Notes: generated from the letters alone by a model not told the origin. A stretch of 64,000 nt of DNA from Alkalihalobacillus pseudalcaliphilus (GCF_028610675.1 NZ_JAQQWS010000002.1:1-64000), one strand, 5' to 3'; shown: positions 9,673 to 18,758, numbered from the stretch's first letter. Program-made: numbers and translations.

Positions 9673-10262
9673 GCGCAGATACTCGCTCTTTCGCCTCACT
9701 TATCTGCACATTAAACGCCTCTTTGTGCAGATACTCGCTCTTTCTGCTCCCTTATCTACACATTAAACGCCTCTTCGTGCAGATACTCGCTCTTTCTGCT
9801 CCCTTATCTGCACATTAATCGCCTCTTTGTGCAGATACTCGCTCTTTCTGCTCCCTTATCTGCACATTAACCGCCTCTTTGTGCAGATACTCGCTCTTTC
9901 GCCTCCCTTATCTGCACATTAATCGCCTCTTTGTGCAGATACTCGCTCTTTCGCCTCCCTTATCTGCACATTAATCCCCTCTTTGTGCAGATACTCGCTC
10001 TTTCGCCTCCCTTATCTACACATTAATCGCCTCTTTGTGCAGATACTCGCTCTTTCGCCTCCCTTATCTGCACATTAATCGCCTCTTTGTGCAGATACTC
10101 GCTCNNNNNNNNNNNNNNNNNNNNNNNNNNNNNNNNNNNNNNNNNNNNNNNNNNNNNNNNNNNNNNNNNNNNNNNNNNNNNNNNNNNNNNNNNNNNNNNN
10201 NNNNTTTCGCCTCCCTTATCTGCACATTAAACGCCTCTTTGTGCAGATACTCGCTCTTTCGT
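9673..10262. repeat. 52-bp tandem palindromic repeat array (array 1)
   Basis: Units begin at 9673, 9725, 9777, 9829, 9881, 9933, 9985, 10037, 10089 and, after the N gap, 10241: a strict 52-bp step before the gap. Each unit has perfect or near-perfect 9-nt arms GTGCAGATA and TATCTGCAC around a 19-nt pyrimidine-rich loop, then a linker (ATTAATCGCCTCTTT or a variant). Some units carry TATCTACAC, which breaks one pair. The true copy number is unknown because of the gap. The repeats are contiguous without unique spacers, so this is not a CRISPR array, and 52 is not a multiple of three, so it is not coding. Confidence 0.95.
10105..10204. other. Assembly gap (100 N) inside array 1
   Basis: Exactly 100 N characters, the usual placeholder for a gap of unknown size. 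It interrupts a unit of the tandem array; the repeat phase before and after (10089, 10241) does not fit a real 100-bp spacing, so the length is arbitrary. Confidence 0.95.
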
Positions 10263-10373
10263 TCTCTTTTTCTCCTTCGGTGTAACCACTTCGCTTTCTT
10301 ATTCTCACTTTCCCCTACCGCGATATTCTCGCCTCCACATCCTCAACTCTTCACCCACCTTTTCTCCCCAGCA

Positions 10374-10415
10374 TGAAAAAAACCTCCAGCAGACATGATT
10401 CGTCTGTTGAAGGTT
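10374..10415 (-). terminator. Intrinsic terminator of tdk
   Basis: Stem AAACCTTCAACAGAC / GTCTGCTGGAGGTTT with a GAATCAT loop, followed on the minus strand by a run of T residues. It lies about 40 bp after the tdk stop codon. Confidence 0.85.
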
Positions 10416-10453
10416 TCATTTTATCGTGCCTCTTTTTATAAAAATCGCTCTTA

Positions 10454-11074
10454 TTAAAGTTGGCCGAGTTCTTCTTTGTGTAGAATTTTTAATTCATGAC
10501 TTGGGTGATCAGGGACATCGTGACAGTGGCGACAGCGTGGTTCATAGGCTTCTGATGCTCCAACAAGGACTACTGGGTCTTTATAGGATGCTGGTTTACC
10601 ATTGATTAGACGCTGTGTGCGGCTAGCAGGACAACCACAGCTTGCACATACAGCCTGCAATTTCGTCACTTCTTCCGCTAAAGCTAACAATTGTTGAATT
10701 GGTCCGAATGGCTCTCCTTTAAAATCTTGATCGAGTCCGGCTCCGATGACACGAATACCTCGATTGGCCAGTTCCTGACAAACATCGATAATTTGTTGGT
10801 CAAAAAATTGAATCTCATCTACAGCAACGACTTGAACATGTTCATCAAGATTCTTTAAAATATCAACTGAACTCTCAACTGGCATAGCCATTACTTTTGT
10901 GCCATTATGTGATACGACTTCATCTTTACTATAGCGATTGTCGATAAGCGGTTTAAATACTTGGACATGAATTTTGGCAAATGTCACTAAACGCACTCTT
11001 CGAATGAGCTCCTCTGACTTGCCAGAAAACATACTTCCACAAATTACCTCTATCCATCCTTCTCTTTTCAACAT
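10454..11074 (-). CDS. tdk: Thymidine kinase
   Basis: A 206-residue type II thymidine kinase that phosphorylates thymidine to dTMP in the salvage pathway. Visible are the P loop GSMFSGKSEELIRR (about residues 13-26), the DEIQFFD magnesium/base region, and the zinc-binding cysteines CASCGCP and CRHCH. Length is normal for the family. It is downstream of rpmE and rho in the order conserved in B. subtilis, with its own terminator. The start has GAGGTGG upstream. Confidence 0.97.
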   Translation of the reverse strand: MLKREGWIEVICGSMFSGKSEELIRRVRLVTFAKIHVQVFKPLIDNRYSKDEVVSHNGTKVMAMPVESSVDILKNLDEHVQVVAVDEIQFFDQQIIDVCQELANRGIRVIGAGLDQDFKGEPFGPIQQLLALAEEVTKLQAVCASCGCPASRTQRLINGKPASYKDPVVLVGASEAYEPRCRHCHDVPDHPSHELKILHKEELGQL

Positions 11075-11186
11075 TCTGGTCCCACCTCATGTTCCATCTA
11101 TTTGAGCCTGTCCTCATTTATGTATCAACACATGATTCCGATTCATTCGTTCATGCTACTTATTATTGTGAAATATAGAAAAGAGA

Positions 11187-11224
11187 GAAAAAAAACAGGC
11201 AAGCGAATTTCTCTTGCCTGTTTC
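11187..11224 (-). terminator. Intrinsic terminator of rpmE
   Basis: Stem AAACAGGCAAG / CTTGCCTGTTT with a short loop, followed on the minus strand by at least eight T residues, directly downstream of the L31 gene. Confidence 0.9.
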
Positions 11225-11234
11225 TCTTAACCCA

Positions 11235-11480
11235 TTACTTAAGGTTGTATTTTTTCTTAAAGCGGTCAACACGGCCACCAACATCAGTAAGTTTTTGCTT
11301 ACCAGTGTAGAATGGGTGTGAATCTGCACTAATCTCAACCTTTAATAGTGGATATGTGTTACCATCTTCCCACTCGATTGTTTCAGCAGATCCTTTTGTA
11401 GAACCACTTAGAAATTTGAAACCTGTGCTTGTATCCATGTAAACTACTTTTTGGTAGTTAGGATGAATGCCTTGTTTCAT
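11235..11480 (-). CDS. rpmE2: Ribosomal protein L31, type B
   Basis: An 81-residue large-subunit protein starting MKQGIHPNYQKVVYMD, with the family-typical ETIEWEDGNTYPLLKV, SHPFYTGKQK and VDRFKKKYNL. It has none of the zinc-binding cysteines of type A L31, so it is the zinc-independent (C-minus) paralogue. The ATG at 11480 is used because AAAGGAG is correctly spaced; the upstream in-frame TTG touches that site. It lies between rho and tdk, where B. subtilis carries the cysteine-containing type A gene. Confidence 0.96.
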   Translation of the reverse strand: MKQGIHPNYQKVVYMDTSTGFKFLSGSTKGSAETIEWEDGNTYPLLKVEISADSHPFYTGKQKLTDVGGRVDRFKKKYNLK

Positions 11481-11672
11481 TTCTTTCAACTCCTTTTGCC
11501 CTGAATCTCTTCGAAACAGAGTTAATCACACATGACGAAATTATATCAATATGAAGCTTGTTTTGCAACATAATTTCATGTAAAAAAATCATATTCTCTC
11601 GGTAATACTTTCAGCCGGTAACCAAACTAGCATCAGACCAAGGTTCTTCCTTATCCTATTCCACCAATTCCC

Positions 11673-12950
11673 TTATTTTCTACGAGATTGACCACTCATA
11701 TCCTTAGCCATTTCATCAAAAAATTCGACATTGGTTTTCGTATCACGAACACGTCGGATGAATTTATCAACAAAGTCAGGTGTATCATTCATCGTTTTAC
11801 GAATAGCCCAAAGCATGTCTAACTGCTCTTTTGGCATGAGCATTTCTTCTTTTCTTGTGCTCGAACGACGAATATCAATCGCAGGAAAAATACGACGCTC
11901 AGCAATTTTGCGGTCTAAATGAAGCTCCATATTACCTGTACCTTTGAACTCCTCAAAAATAACATCATCCATACGTGAGCCTGTTTCCACTAAAGAAGTT
12001 GCTAAAATTGTTAAGCTACCGCCTTCTTCAATGTTTCTTGCCGCACCGAAGAAACGCTTTGGACGATGAAAGGCTGCCGGATCAATACCACCAGAGAGAG
12101 TACGTCCACTTGGAGGAATCACGAGGTTATAAGCACGAGCAAGGCGCGTGATACTATCCATTAAAATGACGACGTCTTTACGATGTTCTACTAAGCGCAT
12201 CGCACGTTCTAAAACAAGTTCAGCTACTTTAATATGGTTTTCTGGTACCTCGTCAAAAGTCGAACTAACCACTTCCGCTTTAACCGAGCGCTCAATATCG
12301 GTTACTTCCTCTGGACGCTCATCAATGAGTAAAACAATGAGTTCTACATCTGGGTGATTATCAGCTATACTATTGGCGACTTCCTTCATTAAAGAGGTCT
12401 TACCTGCTTTTGGTGGTGCAACAATGAGGCCACGTTGACCAAAACCAACTGGAGATATCATATCAATAATACGGGAAGAAACACGACCTGGCTTCGACTC
12501 TAAATTAATTTTCTCTTCAGGATAGAGGGCTGTTAAGGCTGGGAAGTGTGGTCGTTCTTTTGACGTTTCGGGAGCTTCTCCATTTACAGCTTCGACATGT
12601 AGTAATCCATGATAACGTTCGTTCTCTTTAGGTGGTCGAACTTTTCCTGATACCTTATCACCATTACGTAAGTCAAAACGTCTAATTTGAGAGGCTGAGA
12701 TATAAATATCCTCTGAGCTCGGTCGATAGTTAATCGGTCTTAAAAAACCAAAGCCTTCTGATTGAATAATGTCTAGTACACCTTCCATAAACATTAAACC
12801 ATCTTGTTCTGCTTGTCCTTTTAAGATCGCAAAAATTAATTCTTTTTTCGTTAATTTACTGTAGTAGGAAACTTTAAATTCTCTAGCAAGCTCATAGAGT
12901 TCTTTAAGTTTCATACTTTCTAATTCTGCAATATTTACACTACTCATCAT
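11673..12950 (-). CDS. rho: Transcription termination factor Rho
   Basis: A 425-residue hexameric RNA helicase. An N-terminal Rho-N domain (LKELYELAREFKVSYYSKLT) and a cold-shock RNA-binding domain (GFGFLRP) precede the RecA-like ATPase with Walker A APPKAGKTSLMKE and Walker B VVILMDSITRLARAYN, plus the Q/R-loop region PPSGRTLSGGIDPAA. Full length. The gene is monocistronic in appearance, with 340 bp to the upstream glpX gene. Confidence 0.97.
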   Translation of the reverse strand: MMSSVNIAELESMKLKELYELAREFKVSYYSKLTKKELIFAILKGQAEQDGLMFMEGVLDIIQSEGFGFLRPINYRPSSEDIYISASQIRRFDLRNGDKVSGKVRPPKENERYHGLLHVEAVNGEAPETSKERPHFPALTALYPEEKINLESKPGRVSSRIIDMISPVGFGQRGLIVAPPKAGKTSLMKEVANSIADNHPDVELIVLLIDERPEEVTDIERSVKAEVVSSTFDEVPENHIKVAELVLERAMRLVEHRKDVVILMDSITRLARAYNLVIPPSGRTLSGGIDPAAFHRPKRFFGAARNIEEGGSLTILATSLVETGSRMDDVIFEEFKGTGNMELHLDRKIAERRIFPAIDIRRSSTRKEEMLMPKEQLDMLWAIRKTMNDTPDFVDKFIRRVRDTKTNVEFFDEMAKDMSGQSRRK

Positions 12951-13232
12951 GACACCACGTTTCTATAATAATAATAAAAAACAAATTAGCTTTGCTTTTA
13001 TTTAGATTAACCATTATCATATTGGTTTTTGTTAAATTTGGAAAAAATTGAAAAAGTAAATGAGTGATACTCTTTAGTAAAAGAGGATGATTGAATGAAG
13101 TTAAGTTATGTTAGAGGTCTTCCGCTGTATAATATGACTTTCTCATTGAAATGTCAAACCTATTACTTTATTTTAACCATAAAAGTCTCATTTATTCAAT
13201 AGCACACAGAAAAATATTGACTTTCTATGATG
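12951..13232. other. Intergenic region upstream of rho
   Basis: AT-rich stretch between the rho start and the glpX terminator. It presumably contains the rho promoter and leader (B. subtilis rho is autoregulated), but I see no clear hairpin or promoter pair and no gene. Confidence 0.5.
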
Positions 13233-13274
13233 AAAAAAGCCTTTTTGAAATCCAACTTCCAAAAAGGCTTTTTT
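13233..13274. terminator. Intrinsic terminator after glpX
   Basis: Near-perfect inverted repeat AAAAAAGCCTTTTTG / CCAAAAAGGCTTTTTT, 17 bp after the glpX stop codon. Runs of A and T on either side allow function in both directions. Confidence 0.9.
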
Positions 13275-13290
13275 CGAACCATTTGCTCTA

Positions 13291-14256
13291 TTAACGAATA
13301 ACTAAGTCTGGTTTCTTTTTCATGCTGTGTTTTCCATCGATGAATCGGACCGTACCAGATTTAGCTCGCATGACTAGAGATGATGTTGTCGCTGAACTTC
13401 CTTTATACATAACCCCTTTTAGAAGCTCGCCATCTGTAACTCCTGTAGCCGCAAAAATACAATCGTCACCTTTAACAAGGTCACTTAGCTGTAGAACTTT
13501 ATTGACATCTTCGACACCCATCTTCTTGCAACGCTCGAGCTCTTCGTCCGTTTGAGGTAATAAGCGGCCCTGGAAGTCTCCACCTAGACATTTTAAGGCT
13601 ACAGCTGCAATAACACCTTCTGGAGCACCACCTGAACCTAACATAATATCTACACCCGTATCATCAAACGCTGTGTTAATAGCCGCAGCGACATCACCGT
13701 CACCGAGTAATTTAATTCGTGCTCCGGCATCACGAACTTCTTGAATGATTTTGGCATGACGCTCACGGTTTAAAATAGTGACAACTAAATCTTCAATATT
13801 TTTATTTTTGGCCTCTGCTACAGCTCTTAAATTCTCAATGACAGGAGCATCAAGACTAACCTTACCAACAGATTCAGGTCCAACAGCAATCTTCTCCATA
13901 TACATGTCTGGTGCGTGTAAAAGATTACCGTGATCAGCAACCGCTAATACAGCTAATGCATTCCACTGCCCTGCTGCGACGATATTTGTCCCTTCTAAAG
14001 GGTCAACGGCAACATCAACACGAGGACCATAGCCGTTTCCTAATTTTTCTCCAATATACAGCATTGGGGCTTCGTCCATTTCTCCTTCACCAATAACAAC
14101 AGTCCCTTTCATTGGGATCGTGTCAAATACATCGCGCATGGCTTCTGTTGCTGCTCCATCGGCAGACTCTTTATCTCCACGTCCCATCCATCTTGCTGAT
14201 GCTAGTGCGGCTGCTTCCGTTACACGGACAAGCTCCATTGAAAGGCTTCTTTCCAT
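13291..14256 (-). CDS. glpX: Fructose-1,6-bisphosphatase class II
   Basis: A 321-residue GlpX-type FBPase that removes the C1 phosphate of fructose-1,6-bisphosphate in gluconeogenesis. Metal and substrate motifs include VIGEGEMDEAPMLYIGE and VAVDPLEGTNIVA near residues 55-95, and LGSGGAPEGVIAA in the middle. The start ATG at 14256 has GGGGAG 8 nt upstream. Position between murAB and rho matches B. subtilis ywjI (glpX). It lies in a cluster with tal and fbaA, so three genes of sugar-phosphate metabolism sit close together. Confidence 0.96.
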   Translation of the reverse strand: MERSLSMELVRVTEAAALASARWMGRGDKESADGAATEAMRDVFDTIPMKGTVVIGEGEMDEAPMLYIGEKLGNGYGPRVDVAVDPLEGTNIVAAGQWNALAVLAVADHGNLLHAPDMYMEKIAVGPESVGKVSLDAPVIENLRAVAEAKNKNIEDLVVTILNRERHAKIIQEVRDAGARIKLLGDGDVAAAINTAFDDTGVDIMLGSGGAPEGVIAAVALKCLGGDFQGRLLPQTDEELERCKKMGVEDVNKVLQLSDLVKGDDCIFAATGVTDGELLKGVMYKGSSATTSSLVMRAKSGTVRFIDGKHSMKKKPDLVIR

Positions 14257-14382
14257 TCTTGAATCTCCCCTTTAATTTTCAATCAATATTGATGTTAATC
14301 ATGTTTGTCTATCTAACTGTTTGTTTCTTAAATTGGGTACATTTCTAGCTTAAAATACAACAAATGAAAACGCTCACTTTTG

Positions 14383-15672
14383 TTAGTTTTTCACTTGGTC
14401 CATTTCTTCATTTGTCATTTCTTCACGCCATATCTTTGCACCTAAACCCAATAGCTTTTCTTCTAAATCTTCGTAACCTCGATCAACATGTTCAAGACCG
14501 GTTAATTCTGTAATTCCATCTGCCATTAATCCAGCAATCACAAGTGCCGCTCCAGCTCTCAAATCACTAGCTTTCACCTTGGCTCCTTGTAACATCGTTT
14601 TTCCGTTAATCAGCGCGGAACGACCTTCTACTTTCACATTGGCACCCATTCGACGAAGCTCGTCAATATGTTTAAATCGTGCATTATAAATCGTATCCGT
14701 CACGAGGCTTGTACCTTCAGCTTGCGTTAAAAGGCTTGTAAATGGTTGTTGCAAGTCGGTAGGGAATCCTGGATATACAAGGGTTTTAATATCTACCCCC
14801 GTTTTCTCACCGATCCCACAAATCTCTACTTGATCATCGCGAACGTCTACTTTTACATTCATTTCTCTCAATTTAGCAATCAAAGATTCTACATGGTACG
14901 GAATAATATTATCAACCACAACACGTTGCCCAATGGCAGCCGCTAAAATCATATACGTTCCTGCTTCAATTCGGTCTGGAATAATCGAATGGCGGCATCC
15001 ATGTAACGATTCAACACCATCAATTCGAATGACATTTGTTCCTGCACCCTTAATACGAGCTCCCATATTTGTCAATAAGGTAGCTACATCAATAATTTCA
15101 GGTTCTTTTGCAGCGTTTTCAATAATGGTTTGACCTTTAGCTTTGACAGCCGCAAGCATGATATTAATCGTCGCTCCTACACTCACAACATCAAGGTAGA
15201 TTTTTGCTCCAACTAATTCATCGGCACGTAAATAAATAGCCCCTTGCTCATTCGTCACTTTAGCTCCTAAAGCTTCAAACCCTTTGATGTGCTGATCAAT
15301 CGGTCTCGGTCCTAAATTACAACCACCAGGTAAACCAATGACCGCTTTTTTAAATTTGCCAAGCATGGCCCCCATTAGATAGTAAGAGGCACGCAGCTTC
15401 TTGACACGACCATTAGGTAATGGCATGGCAAACATTTTTTCTGGATTAATTTGAATCTCATGTTCATCATTATCTAATTCAACATCTCCACCTATTTCTC
15501 TTAAAAGCTCAGCTAGAAGCTCTACATCTGAAATCGTTGGGACATTGTCTATGGTCACAGTTGAATCTGCTAAAATAGCGGCAGGAATTAGTGCTACTGC
15601 ACTGTTTTTGGCTCCACTAATTTGTACAGTACCTTCTAAAGGAAGGCCACCTTGAATCATTAATTTATCCAT
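14383..15672 (-). CDS. murA: UDP-N-acetylglucosamine 1-carboxyvinyltransferase (MurAB/MurZ paralogue)
   Basis: A 429-residue MurA that transfers enolpyruvate from PEP to UDP-GlcNAc in the first committed step of peptidoglycan synthesis; it is the fosfomycin target. The N-terminal GGLPLEGTVQISGAKNSA and the active-site loop GGCNLGPRPIDQH with the nucleophile at about Cys118 are intact, so fosfomycin sensitivity is expected. Synteny (glpX and tal neighbours) identifies it as the second MurA paralogue, MurAB/MurZ, of Firmicutes. Confidence 0.96.
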   Translation of the reverse strand: MDKLMIQGGLPLEGTVQISGAKNSAVALIPAAILADSTVTIDNVPTISDVELLAELLREIGGDVELDNDEHEIQINPEKMFAMPLPNGRVKKLRASYYLMGAMLGKFKKAVIGLPGGCNLGPRPIDQHIKGFEALGAKVTNEQGAIYLRADELVGAKIYLDVVSVGATINIMLAAVKAKGQTIIENAAKEPEIIDVATLLTNMGARIKGAGTNVIRIDGVESLHGCRHSIIPDRIEAGTYMILAAAIGQRVVVDNIIPYHVESLIAKLREMNVKVDVRDDQVEICGIGEKTGVDIKTLVYPGFPTDLQQPFTSLLTQAEGTSLVTDTIYNARFKHIDELRRMGANVKVEGRSALINGKTMLQGAKVKASDLRAGAALVIAGLMADGITELTGLEHVDRGYEDLEEKLLGLGAKIWREEMTNEEMDQVKN

Positions 15673-15952
15673 AATCGCATCCCTTCTATGCTTGTGCTAA
15701 TGGAATACATACTTGATGTACTTTTTTTACCATTATAACCATCTGCATGAAAAAGTAACGAGTGACACACCGTTTTATTGATTATTTCTTAGCATTATTT
15801 CTTGAAAACTTTACTGACATACTTTACTTATATTACTTGGATTCGGCTCACTCGGCAAATAAGGCATTGCCTATGTGTTACGTGCTTTTTTGTTATTGAT
15901 CATCCGTGCGGACTGAAAGCCAAGTAATCACTTGGCTATAGTCCATACAGCA

Positions 15953-16591
15953 TTATTTATTCCAGTCTGCTAAAAACTTCTCAATCCCTTGATCGGTTAA
16001 CGGGTGTTTCGTTAATTGCTTAATGACGTTAAAAGGAATCGTTGCAATATGTGCTCCTTTTAATGCTGCTTCAGTAACATGCACAGGGTGTCTAACAGAA
16101 GCGGCAATAATCTCTGTATGAAGGCCATGCACGTTAAAAATTCCAGAAATTTGTTCGATTAATTGTAAACCATCAGCTCCAATATCATCTAAACGTCCTA
16201 AAAATGGTGATACATAGGTCGCTCCAGCTCTTGCTGCAAGAAGTGCTTGGACAGCTGAAAATACGAGGGTTACGTTTGTTTTGATACCTAATTCGGAGAA
16301 GGCATGCACTGCTTTAAGTCCTTCTGTTGTCATTGGTACTTTCACGGTTACGTTTGGTGCAATGGCAGCTAATTCTTTTCCTTCTTCAATCATTCCTTCT
16401 GCGTCTAATGCAATGACTTCTGCACTTACAGAACCTGAAACAAGATCCGTGATTTCCTTAATTCTGTCATGGAAATCAACGCCTTCTTCTTTTGCTACTA
16501 AAGATGGGTTTGTCGTTACGCCTGCAAGAATCCCTAAAGCATTTGCCTCTTTAATTTCTTCTAAATTCGCCGTATCGATAAAAAATTTCAC
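15953..16591 (-). CDS. tal: Transaldolase / fructose-6-phosphate aldolase-like
   Basis: A 212-residue short (FSA/TalC-type) transaldolase of the non-oxidative pentose phosphate pathway. The N terminus MKFFIDTANLEEIKEANALG and the Schiff-base lysine in VTVKVPMT (about residue 84) are characteristic, as are NVTLVFSAVQALLAARAGA and VSPFLGRLDDIG. It lies between fbaA and murAB, as ywjH does in B. subtilis. A hairpin with arms AGCCAAGT/ACTTGGCT lies just downstream (about 15911-15945) but has no adjacent T run. Confidence 0.95.
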   Translation of the reverse strand: MKFFIDTANLEEIKEANALGILAGVTTNPSLVAKEEGVDFHDRIKEITDLVSGSVSAEVIALDAEGMIEEGKELAAIAPNVTVKVPMTTEGLKAVHAFSELGIKTNVTLVFSAVQALLAARAGATYVSPFLGRLDDIGADGLQLIEQISGIFNVHGLHTEIIAASVRHPVHVTEAALKGAHIATIPFNVIKQLTKHPLTDQGIEKFLADWNK

Positions 16592-16731
16592 TACTCTTCA
16601 CCTCTACCCTTGTTTTTGTTTTTATATGAAAGTTCAATGGGTGATGCACGGAAACTCGTCAAGTTCACTTCCAGTATGACAGGTACGACTAATCATTAAG
16701 CTCAAGAGCTCATTGTGACATCATGCCACTT

Positions 16732-16770
16732 GAGTAATTAACACGTTCGGCCTTTTTCGTGTCGTTACTC
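16732..16770. repeat. Single solitary copy of the array-3 repeat unit
   Basis: One isolated unit with perfect arms GAGTAA / TTACTC and inner arms ACACG / CGTGT around TTCGGCCTTTTT. It matches the unit of the tandem array at 48121-48625. The rest of the 16592-16937 gap shows no gene; a TATGAAAGT boundary motif occurs near 16625. Confidence 0.75.
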
Positions 16771-16888
16771 TTTGAATTCACCCTAGTATCTGCACTTTAT
16801 GAGTCTGTTTGTTCATTCTCTCATCGAATTCAACCTGGCCTCTGCACAAACACGGAAACCAGGTCGATCTTTCGAGCTTTGAAACACG

Positions 16889-16924
16889 GAAGGAAAAGGT
16901 GAATGTTGGCTCGCCTTTTCCTTC
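16889..16924. terminator. Hairpin after fbaA (probable terminator)
   Basis: Strong stem GAAGGAAAAGGTGA / TCGCCTTTTCCTTC 13 bp past the fbaA stop. There is no T run on the minus strand, so it may act in 3'-end protection or as a weak terminator. Confidence 0.5.
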
Positions 16925-16937
16925 GCAGTCTTATTTA

Positions 16938-17801
16938 TTAAGCACGATTTGAAGAACCGAATTCACGCATTTTTCCTTGAACTGTCTCTTTGATTGCATC
17001 GCGAGCAGGTCCTAGGTATTTACGTGGATCATATAGATCCGGCTTTTCTGCCAATACTTCACGTACTGCGTTGGCAGACGAGATTTGGCTTTCCGTGTTT
17101 ACATTAATTTTTGCGTGACCGTATTCAATTGCTTTTTTGATATCGGCTGTTGGGATACCCGTTCCTCCGTGAAGAACTAATGGAATACCAACTAGTGAAT
17201 CAATTTCTTGCATACGATCGAAACCAAGGTTTGGCTCACCTTTATAAGGTCCGTGAACAGAGCCTAATGCCGGTGCAAAACAATCAACACCTGTTGCGGC
17301 TACTAACTCTTTACATTCTGCAGGAATTGCATAAGCCGCTTCAGCATCAGATACAATAAGGTCATCCTCTTGTCCACCGATACGTCCAAGCTCTGCTTCA
17401 ACAGAAACTCCTACTGAATGAGCGATTTCCACAACACGTTTTGTAATTGCGATATTTTCTTCTAATGGATGATGAGAGCCATCAATCATTACAGAAGTGA
17501 AACCAGCGTGGATAGCTTGTACACATTTCTCTAAGCTTGAACCGTGATCAAGGTGAATCGCCACTGGTACAGTTACATTGTATTCTTCCATAAGAGCTTT
17601 AACCAAACTGACAACCGTTTTGAACCCGCCCATATAACGAGCAGCCCCTTCAGAAACACCAAGAATTACAGGTGATTTCTCTTCCTCAGCTGCTTGTAAA
17701 ATTGCTTGTGTAAATTCTAGGTTGTTTAGGTTAAACTGACCTACTGCATAACTTTCTGCCTTTGCTTTGTTAAGCATTTCTGTCATTGAAACTAAAGGCA
17801 T
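16938..17801 (-). CDS. fbaA: Fructose-bisphosphate aldolase class II
   Basis: A 287-residue zinc-dependent aldolase of glycolysis and gluconeogenesis (fructose-1,6-bisphosphate to DHAP plus GAP). Metal-binding and catalytic motifs are visible: VAIHLDHGSSLEKC (about residues 77-90), SVEAELGRIGGQEDD, LGSVHGPYKG and VLHGGTGIP. The ATG at 17801 is used because AAGGAGG is 7 nt upstream; an ATG six bases earlier overlaps the ribosome-binding site. Neighbours tal and spo0F match B. subtilis. Confidence 0.96.
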   Translation of the reverse strand: MPLVSMTEMLNKAKAESYAVGQFNLNNLEFTQAILQAAEEEKSPVILGVSEGAARYMGGFKTVVSLVKALMEEYNVTVPVAIHLDHGSSLEKCVQAIHAGFTSVMIDGSHHPLEENIAITKRVVEIAHSVGVSVEAELGRIGGQEDDLIVSDAEAAYAIPAECKELVAATGVDCFAPALGSVHGPYKGEPNLGFDRMQEIDSLVGIPLVLHGGTGIPTADIKKAIEYGHAKINVNTESQISSANAVREVLAEKPDLYDPRKYLGPARDAIKETVQGKMREFGSSNRA

Positions 17802-18044
17802 GTCCATTCCTCCTTAGAATATCCATTTCAAAAATAACGCTCGTCCTACCGAGATTTCCTTATTTAACAAGTTACCCGAATCCAAGAGTAAATATCCAAT
17901 GATGAATACCTATGTATAAAAACCTTTTAAATAAGATACTTGAGTTGGTAAGATGGAACGTGTTCATTATATCACAATCCTACTATAAAAAAACGTCCCT
18001 GCGCTTGATATTCCTTGACTTTTTTTCATTTTACACAAAGAAAA

Positions 18045-18071
18045 CGCTTCCCTAGATTTAGAAAGGGAGCG
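18045..18071 (-). terminator. Intrinsic terminator of spo0F
   Basis: Stem CGCTCCCT / AGGGAAGCG followed on the minus strand by TTTTCTTT, 10 bp after the spo0F stop codon. Confidence 0.8.
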
Positions 18072-18080
18072 ATGAATTTC

Positions 18081-18449
18081 TTAGTTAAAAATAGTTTCTC
18101 GAATGACATTTCTCACATCATCAATGTCAAAAGGTTTGGAAAAGTGGGCAATAGCCCCTGCATCTAGAGCTTGGTTAATTAAATTTAGCTCACCATATGC
18201 TGTCATCATAATGACTTCAACCTCAGGATGTGTTTCTTTAATTCTGTTTAAAATTTCAAGACCATCCATCCCAGGAATTTTCATATCTAATAAAACGAGG
18301 TCTGGATTTTGTTGATTGACAATTTCTAGTGCTTGAATACCATTTGGTGCTTGAAAGACTGAATAACCGTCCTTTTTTAAAATTTCGCTTAATAAGACAC
18401 GAATTCCATATTGATCATCGACAACTAAAATCTTTTTATCTGCTGACAT
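18081..18449 (-). CDS. spo0F: Sporulation phosphorelay response regulator Spo0F
   Basis: A 122-residue single-domain receiver without an output domain, the intermediate that carries phosphate from sporulation kinases to Spo0B. Receiver residues are intact: acidic pair Asp11-Asp12, phospho-acceptor Asp55 (LVLLDMKIPGMDG), Thr83 (MMTAYGE) and Lys105 (HFSKPF). The location between fbaA and ywjG matches B. subtilis. It marks the host as an endospore former using the Spo0 phosphorelay. No clear Spo0A box or sigma-H promoter could be picked by eye in the 309 bp upstream. Confidence 0.97.
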   Translation of the reverse strand: MSADKKILVVDDQYGIRVLLSEILKKDGYSVFQAPNGIQALEIVNQQNPDLVLLDMKIPGMDGLEILNRIKETHPEVEVIMMTAYGELNLINQALDAGAIAHFSKPFDIDDVRNVIRETIFN

Positions 18450-18688
18450 GATTCACCCTCACTTTTCTTTGATCCTATTTTAACAGCTCTTGTTAAATGC
18501 GAACACCCACAAAATCGCGATAGCCTGTTCTTGACTCTTGTTAGTTATTCGATTTCCTTACGACGATTCCTGCTTATGTCTACGTGCATTCTTTCAAGAA
18601 CCACGTTTAATTTACACTCATATGTTTAAAATCACTTAAACTCCTTTCGCTGAATCACTACTCTTCATCGAATCTTGGATGATTTCTT

Positions 18689-18717
18689 TTTCAATATGGT
18701 TCTGTTTACGCTATAAT
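18689..18717 (+). promoter_or_regulatory. Candidate sigma-A promoter of ywjG
   Basis: A perfect -10 TATAAT at 18712-18717 with a weak -35 (TTTCAA, 18689-18694) at 17 bp spacing, about 40 bp before the ywjG start codon. Confidence 0.4.
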
Positions 18718-18758
18718 GCAGGGACTATTAATTCGTTTTGGAAGGTGTGTAGGGTCTG

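Noticed and set aside
9673..10262. Possible CRISPR array
   Set aside because: Units follow each other directly with no unique spacers, variation is scattered along the unit, and no cas genes are nearby. The same applies to arrays at 29915 and 48121.
10035..10376. Open frame across the first N gap
   Set aside because: It only exists because the N run is read as unknown residues; the flanking parts are tandem repeat.
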